Assembly (NCBI GenBank): GCA_945957495.1
Contig: CAMFLG010000027.1
Span: 1 to 14,569 of the forward strand
Source of the DNA: an uncultured Pseudorhodobacter sp.
GTDB taxonomy: Bacteria; Pseudomonadota; Alphaproteobacteria; Rhodobacterales; Rhodobacteraceae
Direction of reading: 5' to 3'
Length of the DNA: 14,569 bases
The translations under genes were made by a program, and so were the position numbers. Shown here piece after piece: positions 1 through 6,353 of this stretch (positions are counted from its first letter, which is position 1; the number at the start of each line of letters is the position of its first letter). Under the pieces are notes generated by a model. It saw only the letters and a program-made list of their open reading frames with translations, was not told the origin of the DNA and searched no databases.

Positions 1-388
1 CTGCGTGACGGCAAAACAGATCGTTCAGCATGCCCCGCACGCGGCGACCCTTTTCCGTCAGCCGCACCCGCACCGACCGGCGGTCAATTTCAGATCGCTG
101 GTGGTGCATATAGCCCAGGTCCACCAGCTTTTTCAGGTTATAGGACACGTTAGAGCCCTGATAATAGCCGCGCGATTTCAGCTCGCCCGCCGTCACCTCA
201 TTCTCGCCGATGTTGAACAGCAACAGCGCCTGCACCGCGTTGATTTCCAAAATCCCGACGCGTTCGAATTCATCCTTGATCACATCCAGAAGCAGCCGGT
301 GCAATCGTTCCAGCATGGAAAGATTGTCCAGATACCCGACCATCAAGGCCTTTTGCGATCCGTCCAGCACAGGGGAATGTAGCGACAT
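1..388 (-). CDS. MarR-family transcriptional regulator, LdtR-like (C-terminus cut by the left window edge)
   Basis: A winged helix-turn-helix DNA-binding protein, read for 129 codons before the sequence runs out; the stop lies outside. Residues 66-94 carry the HTH, with recognition helix GSNVSYNLKKLVDLGYM (78-94). The wing follows at 95-114 and contains the MarR signature D-R-R-S-V-R-V-R-L-T-E-K-G. An N-terminal dimerisation helix is at about 11-45. The GYYQGSNVSYNLKKL segment resembles alphaproteobacterial LdtR regulators, which control L,D-transpeptidase and stress genes in other species; this assignment is from memory of the family. The ATG at 388 is chosen because GGAG lies 6 nt upstream. 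An in-frame ATG at 406 has no ribosome binding site. It lies downstream of sdhE on the same strand with an 86-bp gap that holds a helically phased direct repeat, a candidate autoregulatory site. No ldt gene is visible here. Confidence 0.85.
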   Translation of the reverse strand, partial: MSLHSPVLDGSQKALMVGYLDNLSMLERLHRLLLDVIKDEFERVGILEINAVQALLLFNIGENEVTAGELKSRGYYQGSNVSYNLKKLVDLGYMHHQRSEIDRRSVRVRLTEKGRRVRGMLNDLFCRHA

Positions 389-430
389 TGGCAGCTCCGC
401 ATCCATAAGACATGCGGACAGATTCGGCAC

Positions 431-452
431 AAAACGCAAACATAACGTAAAC
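431..452. promoter_or_regulatory. Two 11-bp direct repeats upstream of the MarR gene, candidate operator
   Basis: On the plus strand AAAACGCAAAC (431-441) is followed directly by ATAACGTAAAC (442-452), matching at 9 of 11 positions and spaced one helical turn apart. The pair lies 43-64 bp upstream of the MarR start at 388, in an AT-rich patch where its promoter would be expected. The binding protein is unknown; autoregulation is inference. Confidence 0.35.
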
Positions 453-474
453 TCGCCTCGATTTTGGCGAAAAA

Positions 475-744
475 TTATCCAGACGCCAGCCGGTTGCGGG
501 CGAAAGTGCCGATCTCTGCAATCAATTCCGCAAATTCGGCAGGTGCCGGAAACTGCCCCAGCACCCAGGGCAGCAGATCCTGATCGTTCTCTTCCAACAG
601 CCGGTCATACAGATCCAACCGGTCCGGCCCCATCCCGGCAAGATGCGCCTCGGCATAGGGGCCCAGCACCAGATCCATCTCCTTGGTGCCGCGCCGCCAC
701 GACCGCATCTGCATCCGCTTCAGCCGCACCTCTGCCGTTTCCAT
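475..744 (-). CDS. sdhE: FAD assembly factor SdhE (succinate dehydrogenase flavinylation factor, DUF339/Sdh5 family)
   Basis: An 89-residue cytoplasmic protein that helps attach FAD covalently to the SdhA flavoprotein of succinate dehydrogenase. The family hallmark R-G-x-x-E appears as W-R-R-G-T-K-E-M-D-L at residues 16-25, inside the expected helix. The downstream segment L-Y-D-R-L-L-E-E-N-D-Q-D-L-L-P-W (45-60) is also typical, as is the length of about 90 residues. The reading frame stays open upstream to 876, but that extension is low-complexity sequence made of intergenic repeats. The ATG at 744 fits the family N-terminus and has AAGGGA about 9 nt upstream. Its neighbours are the divergent aspartate aminotransferase and the downstream MarR regulator. 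No sdh structural gene is in the window, which is common because sdhE is often unlinked. The TAA stop is at 475-477. Confidence 0.9.
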   Translation of the reverse strand: METAEVRLKRMQMRSWRRGTKEMDLVLGPYAEAHLAGMGPDRLDLYDRLLEENDQDLLPWVLGQFPAPAEFAELIAEIGTFARNRLASG

Positions 745-797
745 ACCGTGGAATCCCTTGAACCCGTTGCCCACCCAGCCTAGAACAGCGCGCGCCG

Positions 798-840
798 ACC
801 TGCCAGCCCCCAACCTGCCAACGCCGACCTGCCAACGCCG
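798..840. repeat. Short tandem repeat (14-bp unit) in the sdhE/aspC divergent intergenic region
   Basis: The unit ACCTGCCAACGCCG occurs perfectly twice in tandem (813-826 and 827-840). It is preceded by a partial copy, ACCTGCCA, at 798-805 and followed by a degraded continuation to about 855. It sits in the 134-bp gap between the divergent sdhE and aspartate aminotransferase genes, where both promoters should lie. No clear -35/-10 pair is recognisable there. Confidence 0.7.
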
Positions 841-878
841 ACCGACCCGCCGACGCTTCATCAATCCCGGAGACATCC

Positions 879-2081
879 ATGGCCTTCCTGTCCGATACCA
901 TCGCCCGCGTGAAACCCTCGCCCACCATCGCCGTCACCACCAAGGCGGCAGAGCTCAAGGCGGCCGGCCGCGATGTCATCGGTCTGGGCGCGGGCGAGCC
1001 GGATTTCGACACGCCTGCGAACATCCGCGAGGCGGCGAAGCGCGCGATTGATGCCGGGAAAACCCGCTATACCGCCGTCGATGGCATCCCCGAGCTGAAA
1101 AAGGCGATCTGCGCCAAGTTCGAACGGGAAAACGGCCTGAAATATGCGCCGAACCAAATCACGGTCGGCACCGGCGGCAAGCAGATCCTTTACAACGCGC
1201 TGATGGCCACCTGTAACCCGGGGGACGAGGTGATCATCCCCGCGCCCTATTGGGTGTCTTATCCCGACATGGTGCTGCTCGCGGGCGGCACCCCGGTTCC
1301 AGTGGTGGCCACCATCGACACCGATTTCAAACTGACCCCGGCGCAGCTTGAGGCGGCGATCACGCCCAAGACCAAATGGTTCATCTTCAACTCGCCGTCG
1401 AACCCCACCGGGGCGGGCTATACCCGCGCCGAGTTGCGCGCGCTCTGCGATGTGCTGCTGCGCCATCCGCATGTGTGGATCATGTCGGATGACATGTATG
1501 AACATCTGGTATTCGACGATTTCGAATTCACCACGCCCGCGCAGATCGAACCTGCGCTGTACGACCGCACGCTGACCTGCAACGGCGTCTCAAAGTCCTA
1601 CGCAATGACCGGCTGGCGCATCGGCTATGCGGGCGGGCCTGCGCATCTGATCAAGGCGATGGGCACGATCCAGTCGCAAAGCACGTCGAACCCCTGCTCG
1701 GTCAGCCAATACGCGGCGCTAGAGGCCCTCACCGGCCCGCAAGACTTCCTTGCGCCCAACCGCAAGCTTTTTGAACGCCGCCGCGATCTGGTGGTGTCAA
1801 TGCTGAATGCCGCCAAAGGCATCACCTGCCCGAAACCCGAAGGCGCCTTCTATGTCTATCCCGATATTTCCGGCTGCATCGGCAAGACCAGCGCCGCTGG
1901 CACGAAAATCACCGATGACGAGGTGTTTGCCACCTCCCTTCTGGAAGAAACCGGCGTCGCCGTGGTGTTTGGCGCCGCCTTCGGGCTTTCGCCGAACTTC
2001 CGCGTCAGCTACGCTACCGCCGACGAGGTTCTGCGCGAGGCGTGCAGCCGCATCCAGGCCTTCTGCGCCGCTTTGACCTGA
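879..2081 (+). CDS. aspC: Aspartate aminotransferase, PLP-dependent class I (AatA/AspC type)
   Basis: A 400-residue cytoplasmic fold-type I aminotransferase, expected to interconvert aspartate plus 2-oxoglutarate with oxaloacetate plus glutamate. The PLP Schiff-base lysine is K239 in S-K-S-Y-A-M-T-G-W-R-I-G-Y (238-250). N175 in P-S-N-P-T-G contacts the cofactor, D204/Y207 in S-D-D-M-Y bind the pyridine N and O3', and R375 in P-N-F-R-V-S-Y should bind the substrate alpha-carboxylate. The N-terminal segment G-A-G-E-P-D-F-D-T-P (37-46) is typical of this subgroup, and the length is normal for Rhizobium/Thermus-type enzymes. The ATG has GGAGA 6 nt upstream. The next gene starts 9 bp after its stop and is likely co-transcribed. 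Closely related aminotransferases can also act on prephenate, so exact substrate range is not fixed by sequence alone. Confidence 0.94.
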   Translation: MAFLSDTIARVKPSPTIAVTTKAAELKAAGRDVIGLGAGEPDFDTPANIREAAKRAIDAGKTRYTAVDGIPELKKAICAKFERENGLKYAPNQITVGTGGKQILYNALMATCNPGDEVIIPAPYWVSYPDMVLLAGGTPVPVVATIDTDFKLTPAQLEAAITPKTKWFIFNSPSNPTGAGYTRAELRALCDVLLRHPHVWIMSDDMYEHLVFDDFEFTTPAQIEPALYDRTLTCNGVSKSYAMTGWRIGYAGGPAHLIKAMGTIQSQSTSNPCSVSQYAALEALTGPQDFLAPNRKLFERRRDLVVSMLNAAKGITCPKPEGAFYVYPDISGCIGKTSAAGTKITDDEVFATSLLEETGVAVVFGAAFGLSPNFRVSYATADEVLREACSRIQAFCAALT

Positions 2082-2090
2082 AAGGGAGCC

Positions 2091-2504
2091 ATGCCGGGCG
2101 ATCTGCCAGACTACTACTTTCGCATCCGCGAGAATGGCGCGGCGGTGTTTCGGGTCGATACCGAAAACCGCCAGCGCCGCATCGAGTTTGAGGAAATTGC
2201 GGCAGTCAACGTCAAGAATGGCAACATCAAACCGCATGGCGACACCAAGCTTTCGCCAGAGGATTTGGCCGTTATCCGCAAATGGCTGGCCGACCGTCAG
2301 GCGCTTTTGGCTGAACGCGATGTCGATGACATCCTGCGCGCCGTCGATCACATGAACCTCACCTCGCAATGGGCGCAATCACGGGCGACCGATGATCAGC
2401 TGGAACGGGTCACGGACCTGCTGTTACTGGCAATGCACGACCTGCGTTCGGTGCTGGTACGCAAAAAGGCCGACCGCATCCTAAAAGGCGAGGCGGCTGA
2501 ATAG
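2091..2504 (+). CDS. Conserved-looking hypothetical protein, co-transcribed with aspC
   Basis: A 137-residue protein I do not recognise as a named family. No signal peptide or membrane segment is visible. The N-terminal third (about 5-50) looks like short beta strands, with F-R-I-R-E-N-G-A-A-V-F-R-V-D and R-R-I-E-F-E-E-I-A-A-V-N-V. The rest (54-137) is strongly helical and charged, with S-P-E-D-L-A-V-I-R-K-W-L-A-D-R at 55-69 and a long C-terminal amphipathic helix rich in L, R and D. Codon use matches the neighbours. The start at 2091 is only 9 bp after the aspC stop, with AAGGGAG just ahead, so translational coupling with aspC is plausible. The function is unknown. It is followed by a terminator-like region facing the convergent MATE gene. 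Confidence 0.8.
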   Translation: MPGDLPDYYFRIRENGAAVFRVDTENRQRRIEFEEIAAVNVKNGNIKPHGDTKLSPEDLAVIRKWLADRQALLAERDVDDILRAVDHMNLTSQWAQSRATDDQLERVTDLLLLAMHDLRSVLVRKKADRILKGEAAE

Positions 2505-2540
2505 GCGTGGCCATTCCCAGACAATTTGTCTAAAATTTGC

Positions 2541-2570
2541 TTCACATTGGTTCAAATACTCTGCGGGGGG
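2541..2570 (-). repeat. Terminator-associated tail motif, copy 1 (downstream of the MATE gene)
   Basis: Read on the minus strand, a C-run is followed by GCAGAGTATTTGAACCAATG and then TGAA. This fits TATTT-N3-CCAA-N2-TGAA, as does the second copy at 10278-10307; the two agree at 13 of 18 positions over that core. Both copies lie downstream of a gene's G/C-rich hairpin, in the same orientation as that gene, within a convergent intergenic region. The function is unknown. Confidence 0.55.
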
Positions 2571-2572
2571 AA

Positions 2573-2613
2573 GGATTTGCCCCGCAAATCCGCGGGGGGC
2601 GCAAAGCCCCCCG
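2573..2613. terminator. Stacked hairpins between convergent genes, probable bidirectional terminator
   Basis: Two perfect inverted repeats sit side by side. GGATTTGC-CCC-GCAAATCC (2573-2591) is an 8-bp stem with a 3-nt loop. CGGGGGGC-GCAAA-GCCCCCCG (2593-2613) is an 8-bp G/C stem with a 5-nt loop, followed by TTT on the plus strand. They separate the plus-strand hypothetical gene (stop 2504) from the minus-strand MATE gene (stop 2636), so they could end transcription from both sides. A further short dyad, AGACAATTTGTCT, is at 2519-2531. Confidence 0.65.
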
Positions 2614-2638
2614 TTTCGCTCAAACCCCGTTTCGCTCA
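2609..2638. repeat. 14-bp direct duplication overlapping the MATE stop codon
   Basis: CCCCGTTTCGCTCA occurs at 2609-2622 and again at 2625-2638. The second copy contains the MATE TGA stop (2636-2638 on the minus strand), and the first is fused to the right arm of the terminator hairpin. This looks like a small local tandem duplication with a 16-bp period. Confidence 0.7.
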
Positions 2639-3988
2639 GGCCTTCGCCGCGCGGTGCCAGAACCGCCACATCATCGTCACCGCCGCCACCGTCAGGCCCA
2701 GCACAAGGCCGAACCACAGCCCAACCCCGCCAAAGCCCAAGCCAAAGCCGACCAGATAGGCGCAGGGAATACCCACCACCCAATAGCTTAACGCCGCCGC
2801 CAGCATCGGCACGCGCGTGTCCTTGATCGCGCGCAACAGGCCCAGCGCCATCACCTGCATCGCATCCGCCATCTGGAACAGCGCCGCCATCGCCAACAGC
2901 TTGACGCCAAAGGCGATGATCTCGGCGCTGCCCGGTTTGGTTTCATCCAGAAACAGGCTGATGATCTGCACCGGCATGGTCAGGAACAGCGTCACCATCA
3001 CCACACCGAACCCGGCCGAAAGCGCAATCGCCACCTTGGCCCCATCGCGCAAACCGCGTGCATCGCCCGCGCCATCGGCGCGCCCCGCCCGCACCGTGGC
3101 GGCATTCGACAGACCCAGATGCACCATGAAGGACAGCGCCGCCACCTCCATCGTGATGCCATGCGCGGCCAGTTCGACGGTGCCGATCCAGCCCATCATC
3201 AGGGCGGTGGCCTGAAACAGCCCGCTTTCCGCCAGCCCGGTCACGCCAATCGGCCAGCCCAGCCGGAACACCTGCCGCATCGCCTGCCAATCCGGGCGCC
3301 AGAACCGCTGAAACAGCCGGAAATGCCGCAATTCGGGCAACCAACCCGCATAGACCGCCAGAACCACAAAAGTCAGCACCTGCACCGTCAGCGAAGCAAT
3401 CGCAGCCCCACGCACCCCCAGTTCCGGCGCGCCCCAATGGCCAAAGATCAGCATATTGGCCAGCACAAGGTTTACCCCCACCGCCATCAGCGTGACCCAC
3501 AGCACCACCTGCGTCCGCTCCAGCGCCGCCAGATAGCTTTTCAACGCCATCACCAGTAGCGCCGGAATCATCCCCAACCCGCCGATGCGCAGGAAATCCT
3601 GCCCCAGTTGCGCCACCTCGGGCTTTTGCCCCAGCGCCAGCAGCAAGTCCTTTGACCACCAGAACACCGGATAGGTCAGCACGCCAAACATGATCGACAA
3701 CCACAGCCCCATCCGCGTATCGCGCCGCACCTGTGTCTCGTCCCCGCGCCCCAGCGCAGTCGCCACCAAGGGCATCACCGCCTGCGCAAAGCCCGACCCC
3801 AGAATGAAAATCACGAAAAAGGTCGAGGTCGCCAGCACCACCGCGGCAAGCTCGTTCACCCCGTACCAGCCCAGCAGAACGGTATCGGTGACGTGCAACG
3901 ACATTTGCGCCAGATGGCTGCCGATCAGCGGCAGACCCAATGCCAATATTGCGCGGGCATGGGCGGAATAGGTCAATCTTTGTGTCAT
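2636..3988 (-). CDS. MATE-family multidrug efflux transporter (NorM-like)
   Basis: A 450-residue inner-membrane protein with about 12 hydrophobic spans, the standard length and topology of MATE exporters that expel cationic drugs or metabolites in exchange for Na+ or H+. The N-terminal half shows L-A-L-G-L-P-L-I-G-S-H-L-A-Q-M and V-T-D-T-V-L-L-G (about 16-40), matching the family's first helix and the 'D-t-x-m-x-G' region. The second half repeats the fold with F-R-L-G-W-P-I-G-V-T-G-L-A-E-S-G (241-256), as expected for the internal duplication. Arginine/aspartate-rich loops alternate with the helices. The ATG at 3988 is preceded by GGAG with a short spacing. It starts 45 bp after the NicO permease stop on the same strand, so read-through from that metal-transport pair is possible. 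The substrate cannot be told from sequence. Confidence 0.93.
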   Translation of the reverse strand: MTQRLTYSAHARAILALGLPLIGSHLAQMSLHVTDTVLLGWYGVNELAAVVLATSTFFVIFILGSGFAQAVMPLVATALGRGDETQVRRDTRMGLWLSIMFGVLTYPVFWWSKDLLLALGQKPEVAQLGQDFLRIGGLGMIPALLVMALKSYLAALERTQVVLWVTLMAVGVNLVLANMLIFGHWGAPELGVRGAAIASLTVQVLTFVVLAVYAGWLPELRHFRLFQRFWRPDWQAMRQVFRLGWPIGVTGLAESGLFQATALMMGWIGTVELAAHGITMEVAALSFMVHLGLSNAATVRAGRADGAGDARGLRDGAKVAIALSAGFGVVMVTLFLTMPVQIISLFLDETKPGSAEIIAFGVKLLAMAALFQMADAMQVMALGLLRAIKDTRVPMLAAALSYWVVGIPCAYLVGFGLGFGGVGLWFGLVLGLTVAAVTMMWRFWHRAAKA

Positions 3989-4033
3989 GACTCCGGCTTA
4001 TCCCGGTAAAATAACGGGAACAAGACGGCTTTC

Positions 4034-4984
4034 TTAAACTGCCTGAAAATTGTGCATCAGCAAGGAAAGTGCAATCAGGGCGACCAGGGCGCCCGCCACC
4101 GCCTCAAACCACGGCAGCGCCTTGCCCACCTGCCCCACCGGCAGGCTGGCCAGCGCCCCCTCGCGGGCCCAGACGGCCATGGCCGCCACGCCCACGGTGA
4201 CAACAGCCGTGCCCAGCCCCATCGCAAAGGTTCCGGCGATCCCAGCCAGACCAATGCCGACCTGCCACGTCAGGATCAACAGGAACAGCGCCCCGGTACA
4301 GGGCCGCAGCGCCACGCCCGCCACCAGCGCCACCGCATCGCGCCAGCCGGTGATCTTTTCCACCTCTGCAATCGTCGGGCCATGCGCATGGCCACAGCCG
4401 CAGTCCTCATCATGGTCGTGGTGATGGTGGTGATCAGAATGATGATGGTCGCGATGGTGATGCGCGTGGTCATGGCTCTGGCCCGCCGCCTGCTGCCGCC
4501 AGATGCCGCGCAAACCGCGTAACATCAGCCACAGCCCCACCAGCCCGATCGCTGCCGTGCCCACCGGCACCATCACCTGCTCTGCCACGCCCTGCGCCGC
4601 ATCGCGGGTCCAACCCAGCACCGCAACGCCCGCATAAACGAACGCGACAGCCACCGCCGATTGCGCCAGACTGGCGGCCAGTGACAACCCCGACAGCGAC
4701 CAGAACGGCACACGTCGCCCCATGCCATAGCCGCCGATCAGCACCTTGCCATGCCCCGGCCCCACCGCATGCAGCACGCCATAGCCGAAACACACGCTCA
4801 AAAGCAGCGCCAGCGCTCCCGGCTGCCCGGTCTTGATCGCCCGCACCGCCGCCGCCAAACTGGATTGCACCTCGCGTTGGGCGCCCACCACCCAATGCTC
4901 CAGCACGCCAAGGCCGCCTGTCAGCCAGAACACCGCGAAGAAAAGCGCGAGGACCGCGCCAAGGATCAGGAAGGCGCGCCGCAT
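4034..4984 (-). CDS. NicO-family nickel/cobalt (or zinc) permease with a His-rich cytoplasmic loop (ZevB/RcnA-like)
   Basis: A 316-residue inner-membrane metal transporter. The first signature is H-A-V-G-P-G-H-G-K-V-L (72-82), with H72 and H78 likely metal ligands. The second is R-P-C-T-G-A (227-232). Between them, residues 171-202 form a loop with 16 histidines plus C195 and C197, a probable metal-binding or sensing loop. About seven hydrophobic segments are visible. Its start overlaps the end of the upstream DUF1007 gene by 19 bp, indicating tight translational coupling. In Haemophilus the DUF1007/NicO pair ZevA/ZevB supports zinc uptake, while other NicO proteins export Ni/Co (RcnA), so direction and metal are unsettled. 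The pairing with a periplasmic partner favours import. The histidine codons create a CAT/CAC-rich stretch around 4380-4480 that mimics a microsatellite. Confidence 0.9.
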   Translation of the reverse strand: MRRAFLILGAVLALFFAVFWLTGGLGVLEHWVVGAQREVQSSLAAAVRAIKTGQPGALALLLSVCFGYGVLHAVGPGHGKVLIGGYGMGRRVPFWSLSGLSLAASLAQSAVAVAFVYAGVAVLGWTRDAAQGVAEQVMVPVGTAAIGLVGLWLMLRGLRGIWRQQAAGQSHDHAHHHRDHHHSDHHHHHDHDEDCGCGHAHGPTIAEVEKITGWRDAVALVAGVALRPCTGALFLLILTWQVGIGLAGIAGTFAMGLGTAVVTVGVAAMAVWAREGALASLPVGQVGKALPWFEAVAGALVALIALSLLMHNFQAV

Positions 4985-5616
4985 GTCACTGTAATCCCTT
5001 GCGCAAAATCCGCGCCCAGCGCGGGATATTCCACTTCCACATCGGTGGGCAACGCCGCAATGGCCGCCGCCAGTTTGGCTTGCGCCGCCTTCAGATCGGG
5101 CATCACCAGATCGGCCTTGCAGTCTGTGCGCCCGGTGAACTTCGTGTCATAGGCCAGCGTATAGGCGGTATACATCGTCTCGTCATAAACCTGCACCGTC
5201 AGCGGGTCCGGCCCCACCGCCACGGGCGCATCAAAGCTGCGATAATGGGTCGAGGTGATGCGGGTATCCTGATAGGCAATGGTCCAGTCTTTTGGCCGCG
5301 ACATGTGCAAGGGCTGGCCACCCGCCTGCGCATAGGTATCGCCCGCAATCCCCTCATCCCAGCGCATGTCGAACCCGTCCAACTGCTGCAATTCATCAGG
5401 GGTCAGCGTGCCGTCCATATCCATATCCAGGCCCATATCGGCCAGAATCTGCATCGAACTAAGGTCGTCATAGGTCCAGGTGATGCGCAGACCCGTGGCA
5501 AGGCCCTGATCGTTGAACACAACCTCCAGCCCGGTGTCGATGAACATGTGCGGATGCGCCTGCGCGGCCCCTGCGCCAAGCGTCAACGCCACAACCCCGC
5601 CCAACAGATACCGCAT
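4966..5616 (-). CDS. DUF1007 periplasmic metal-transport partner protein (ZevA-like)
   Basis: A 216-residue exported protein. Residues 1-20 form a Sec signal peptide ending A-A-Q-A, so the mature protein would begin H-P-H-M-F-I-D, the His-containing N-terminus typical of DUF1007. Residues 64-75 (D-M-D-M-D-G-T-L-T-P-D-E) match the EF-hand calcium loop, with acidic residues at positions 1, 3, 5 and 12 and Gly at 6. C166 and C212 could form a disulfide. Two in-frame ATGs exist. The one at 5616 has AGGGG close upstream and gives a standard signal peptide, whereas 5628 (four codons longer) has no ribosome binding site. The 3' end overlaps the NicO permease, so the two are surely one unit, delivering or gating divalent metal at the periplasmic face. 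No zinc-regulator box is recognisable in the 83-bp gap upstream. Confidence 0.9.
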   Translation of the reverse strand: MRYLLGGVVALTLGAGAAQAHPHMFIDTGLEVVFNDQGLATGLRITWTYDDLSSMQILADMGLDMDMDGTLTPDELQQLDGFDMRWDEGIAGDTYAQAGGQPLHMSRPKDWTIAYQDTRITSTHYRSFDAPVAVGPDPLTVQVYDETMYTAYTLAYDTKFTGRTDCKADLVMPDLKAAQAKLAAAIAALPTDVEVEYPALGADFAQGITVTCGAPS

Positions 5617-5699
5617 CGCGCCCCTCATTTTCGCGCAGACTATGTCCGCAGGCGCGCCGCGCCAAGGGGACGCCCAACGCTAAGCCAATCTCTGCCGGA

Positions 5700-6290
5700 T
5701 CAGGGTTTGCGGGCGATGAAGTCGATCAGCGCCGATTTGCCGACATGGCGGCTGCCTTCGGCCAGATCGGCATCGTAATCCTCGGCCCGCAGCACCTGCC
5801 AGTCCGGGAAATCGGCGCGCAGGCCGTCCAGCGTATACAGGTTTTCCACCACCCGCGGCCCGCCGGTGCCATAGCCAATCTGGCGCGGCGCATAGCCGTG
5901 CAACAGCACCAGACCGCCCGGCACCACCGCCCGCGCGATGCCCTGATGGATCGCCTTGCGCATCGCGGGCGGGGCGAACTGGATGAACACACCCACCACC
6001 GCCTCAAACGGCTGGTCCCAATCCCAATCCTCGATACCCGACTGCCGGAAGTCCACCGTCACACCACGCAGCTTTGCCAGATCGCGCGCCTTGCCCAAGG
6101 CGACGCCAGAGGCCTCCATCGCCACCACCGCCAACCCCAACCCGGCCAGATAGACCGAATTGCGCCCCTCACCATCGGCAAGGCACAGCACGCGGGCGCC
6201 GGGGGCAATCACCCCGGCCTCACGCGCCAGAAAGACCGCAGGTTCGGTGCCGAACAGATAGCCCGGCTCGGCATAGCGTTTGTCCCACAT
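5700..6290 (-). CDS. Class I SAM-dependent methyltransferase (TehB/thiopurine-methyltransferase-like group)
   Basis: A 196-residue soluble protein with a Rossmann-like methyltransferase fold. The N-terminus W-D-K-R-Y-A-E-P-G-Y-L-F-G-T-E-P (2-17) is typical of small methyltransferases annotated near TehB. SAM-binding motif I is V-L-C-L-A-D-G-E-G-R-N-S (34-45), where A-D-G-E-G-R-N replaces the more usual G-C-G-E-G-R-N. The acidic end of beta-2 is E59. Post-motif strands follow at V-V-G-V-F-I-Q-F (about 98-105) and G-G-L-V-L-L-H-G-Y (about 125-133). The ATG at 6290 is preceded by GGGGG with a 5-nt spacer. It lies 63 bp downstream of PPK2 and 83 bp upstream of the DUF1007 gene, all on the same strand. 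The substrate is not identifiable; tellurite or small thiol/halide methylation are only family possibilities. Confidence 0.87.
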   Translation of the reverse strand: MWDKRYAEPGYLFGTEPAVFLAREAGVIAPGARVLCLADGEGRNSVYLAGLGLAVVAMEASGVALGKARDLAKLRGVTVDFRQSGIEDWDWDQPFEAVVGVFIQFAPPAMRKAIHQGIARAVVPGGLVLLHGYAPRQIGYGTGGPRVVENLYTLDGLRADFPDWQVLRAEDYDADLAEGSRHVGKSALIDFIARKP

Positions 6291-6353
6291 GGCAACCCCC
6301 TTTGCGTTGCGGCAACTGTCTCACCGCCGCATCTGGGGCACAAGCCACCGGCG

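Noticed and set aside
745..876. Upstream N-terminal extension of sdhE to 876
   Set aside because: The added residues come from intergenic tandem repeats and do not fit the family, whose proteins start near residue 1 of the 744 start.
4001..4019. TCCCG/CGGGA hairpin between the NicO and MATE genes as a terminator
   Set aside because: The stem is only 5 bp with a 9-nt loop and no T-run, too weak to support a terminator call.
4380..4480. CAT/CAC-rich stretch resembling a microsatellite
   Set aside because: It encodes the histidine-rich loop of the NicO permease in frame; the irregular codon mix argues for protein-level selection rather than slippage.
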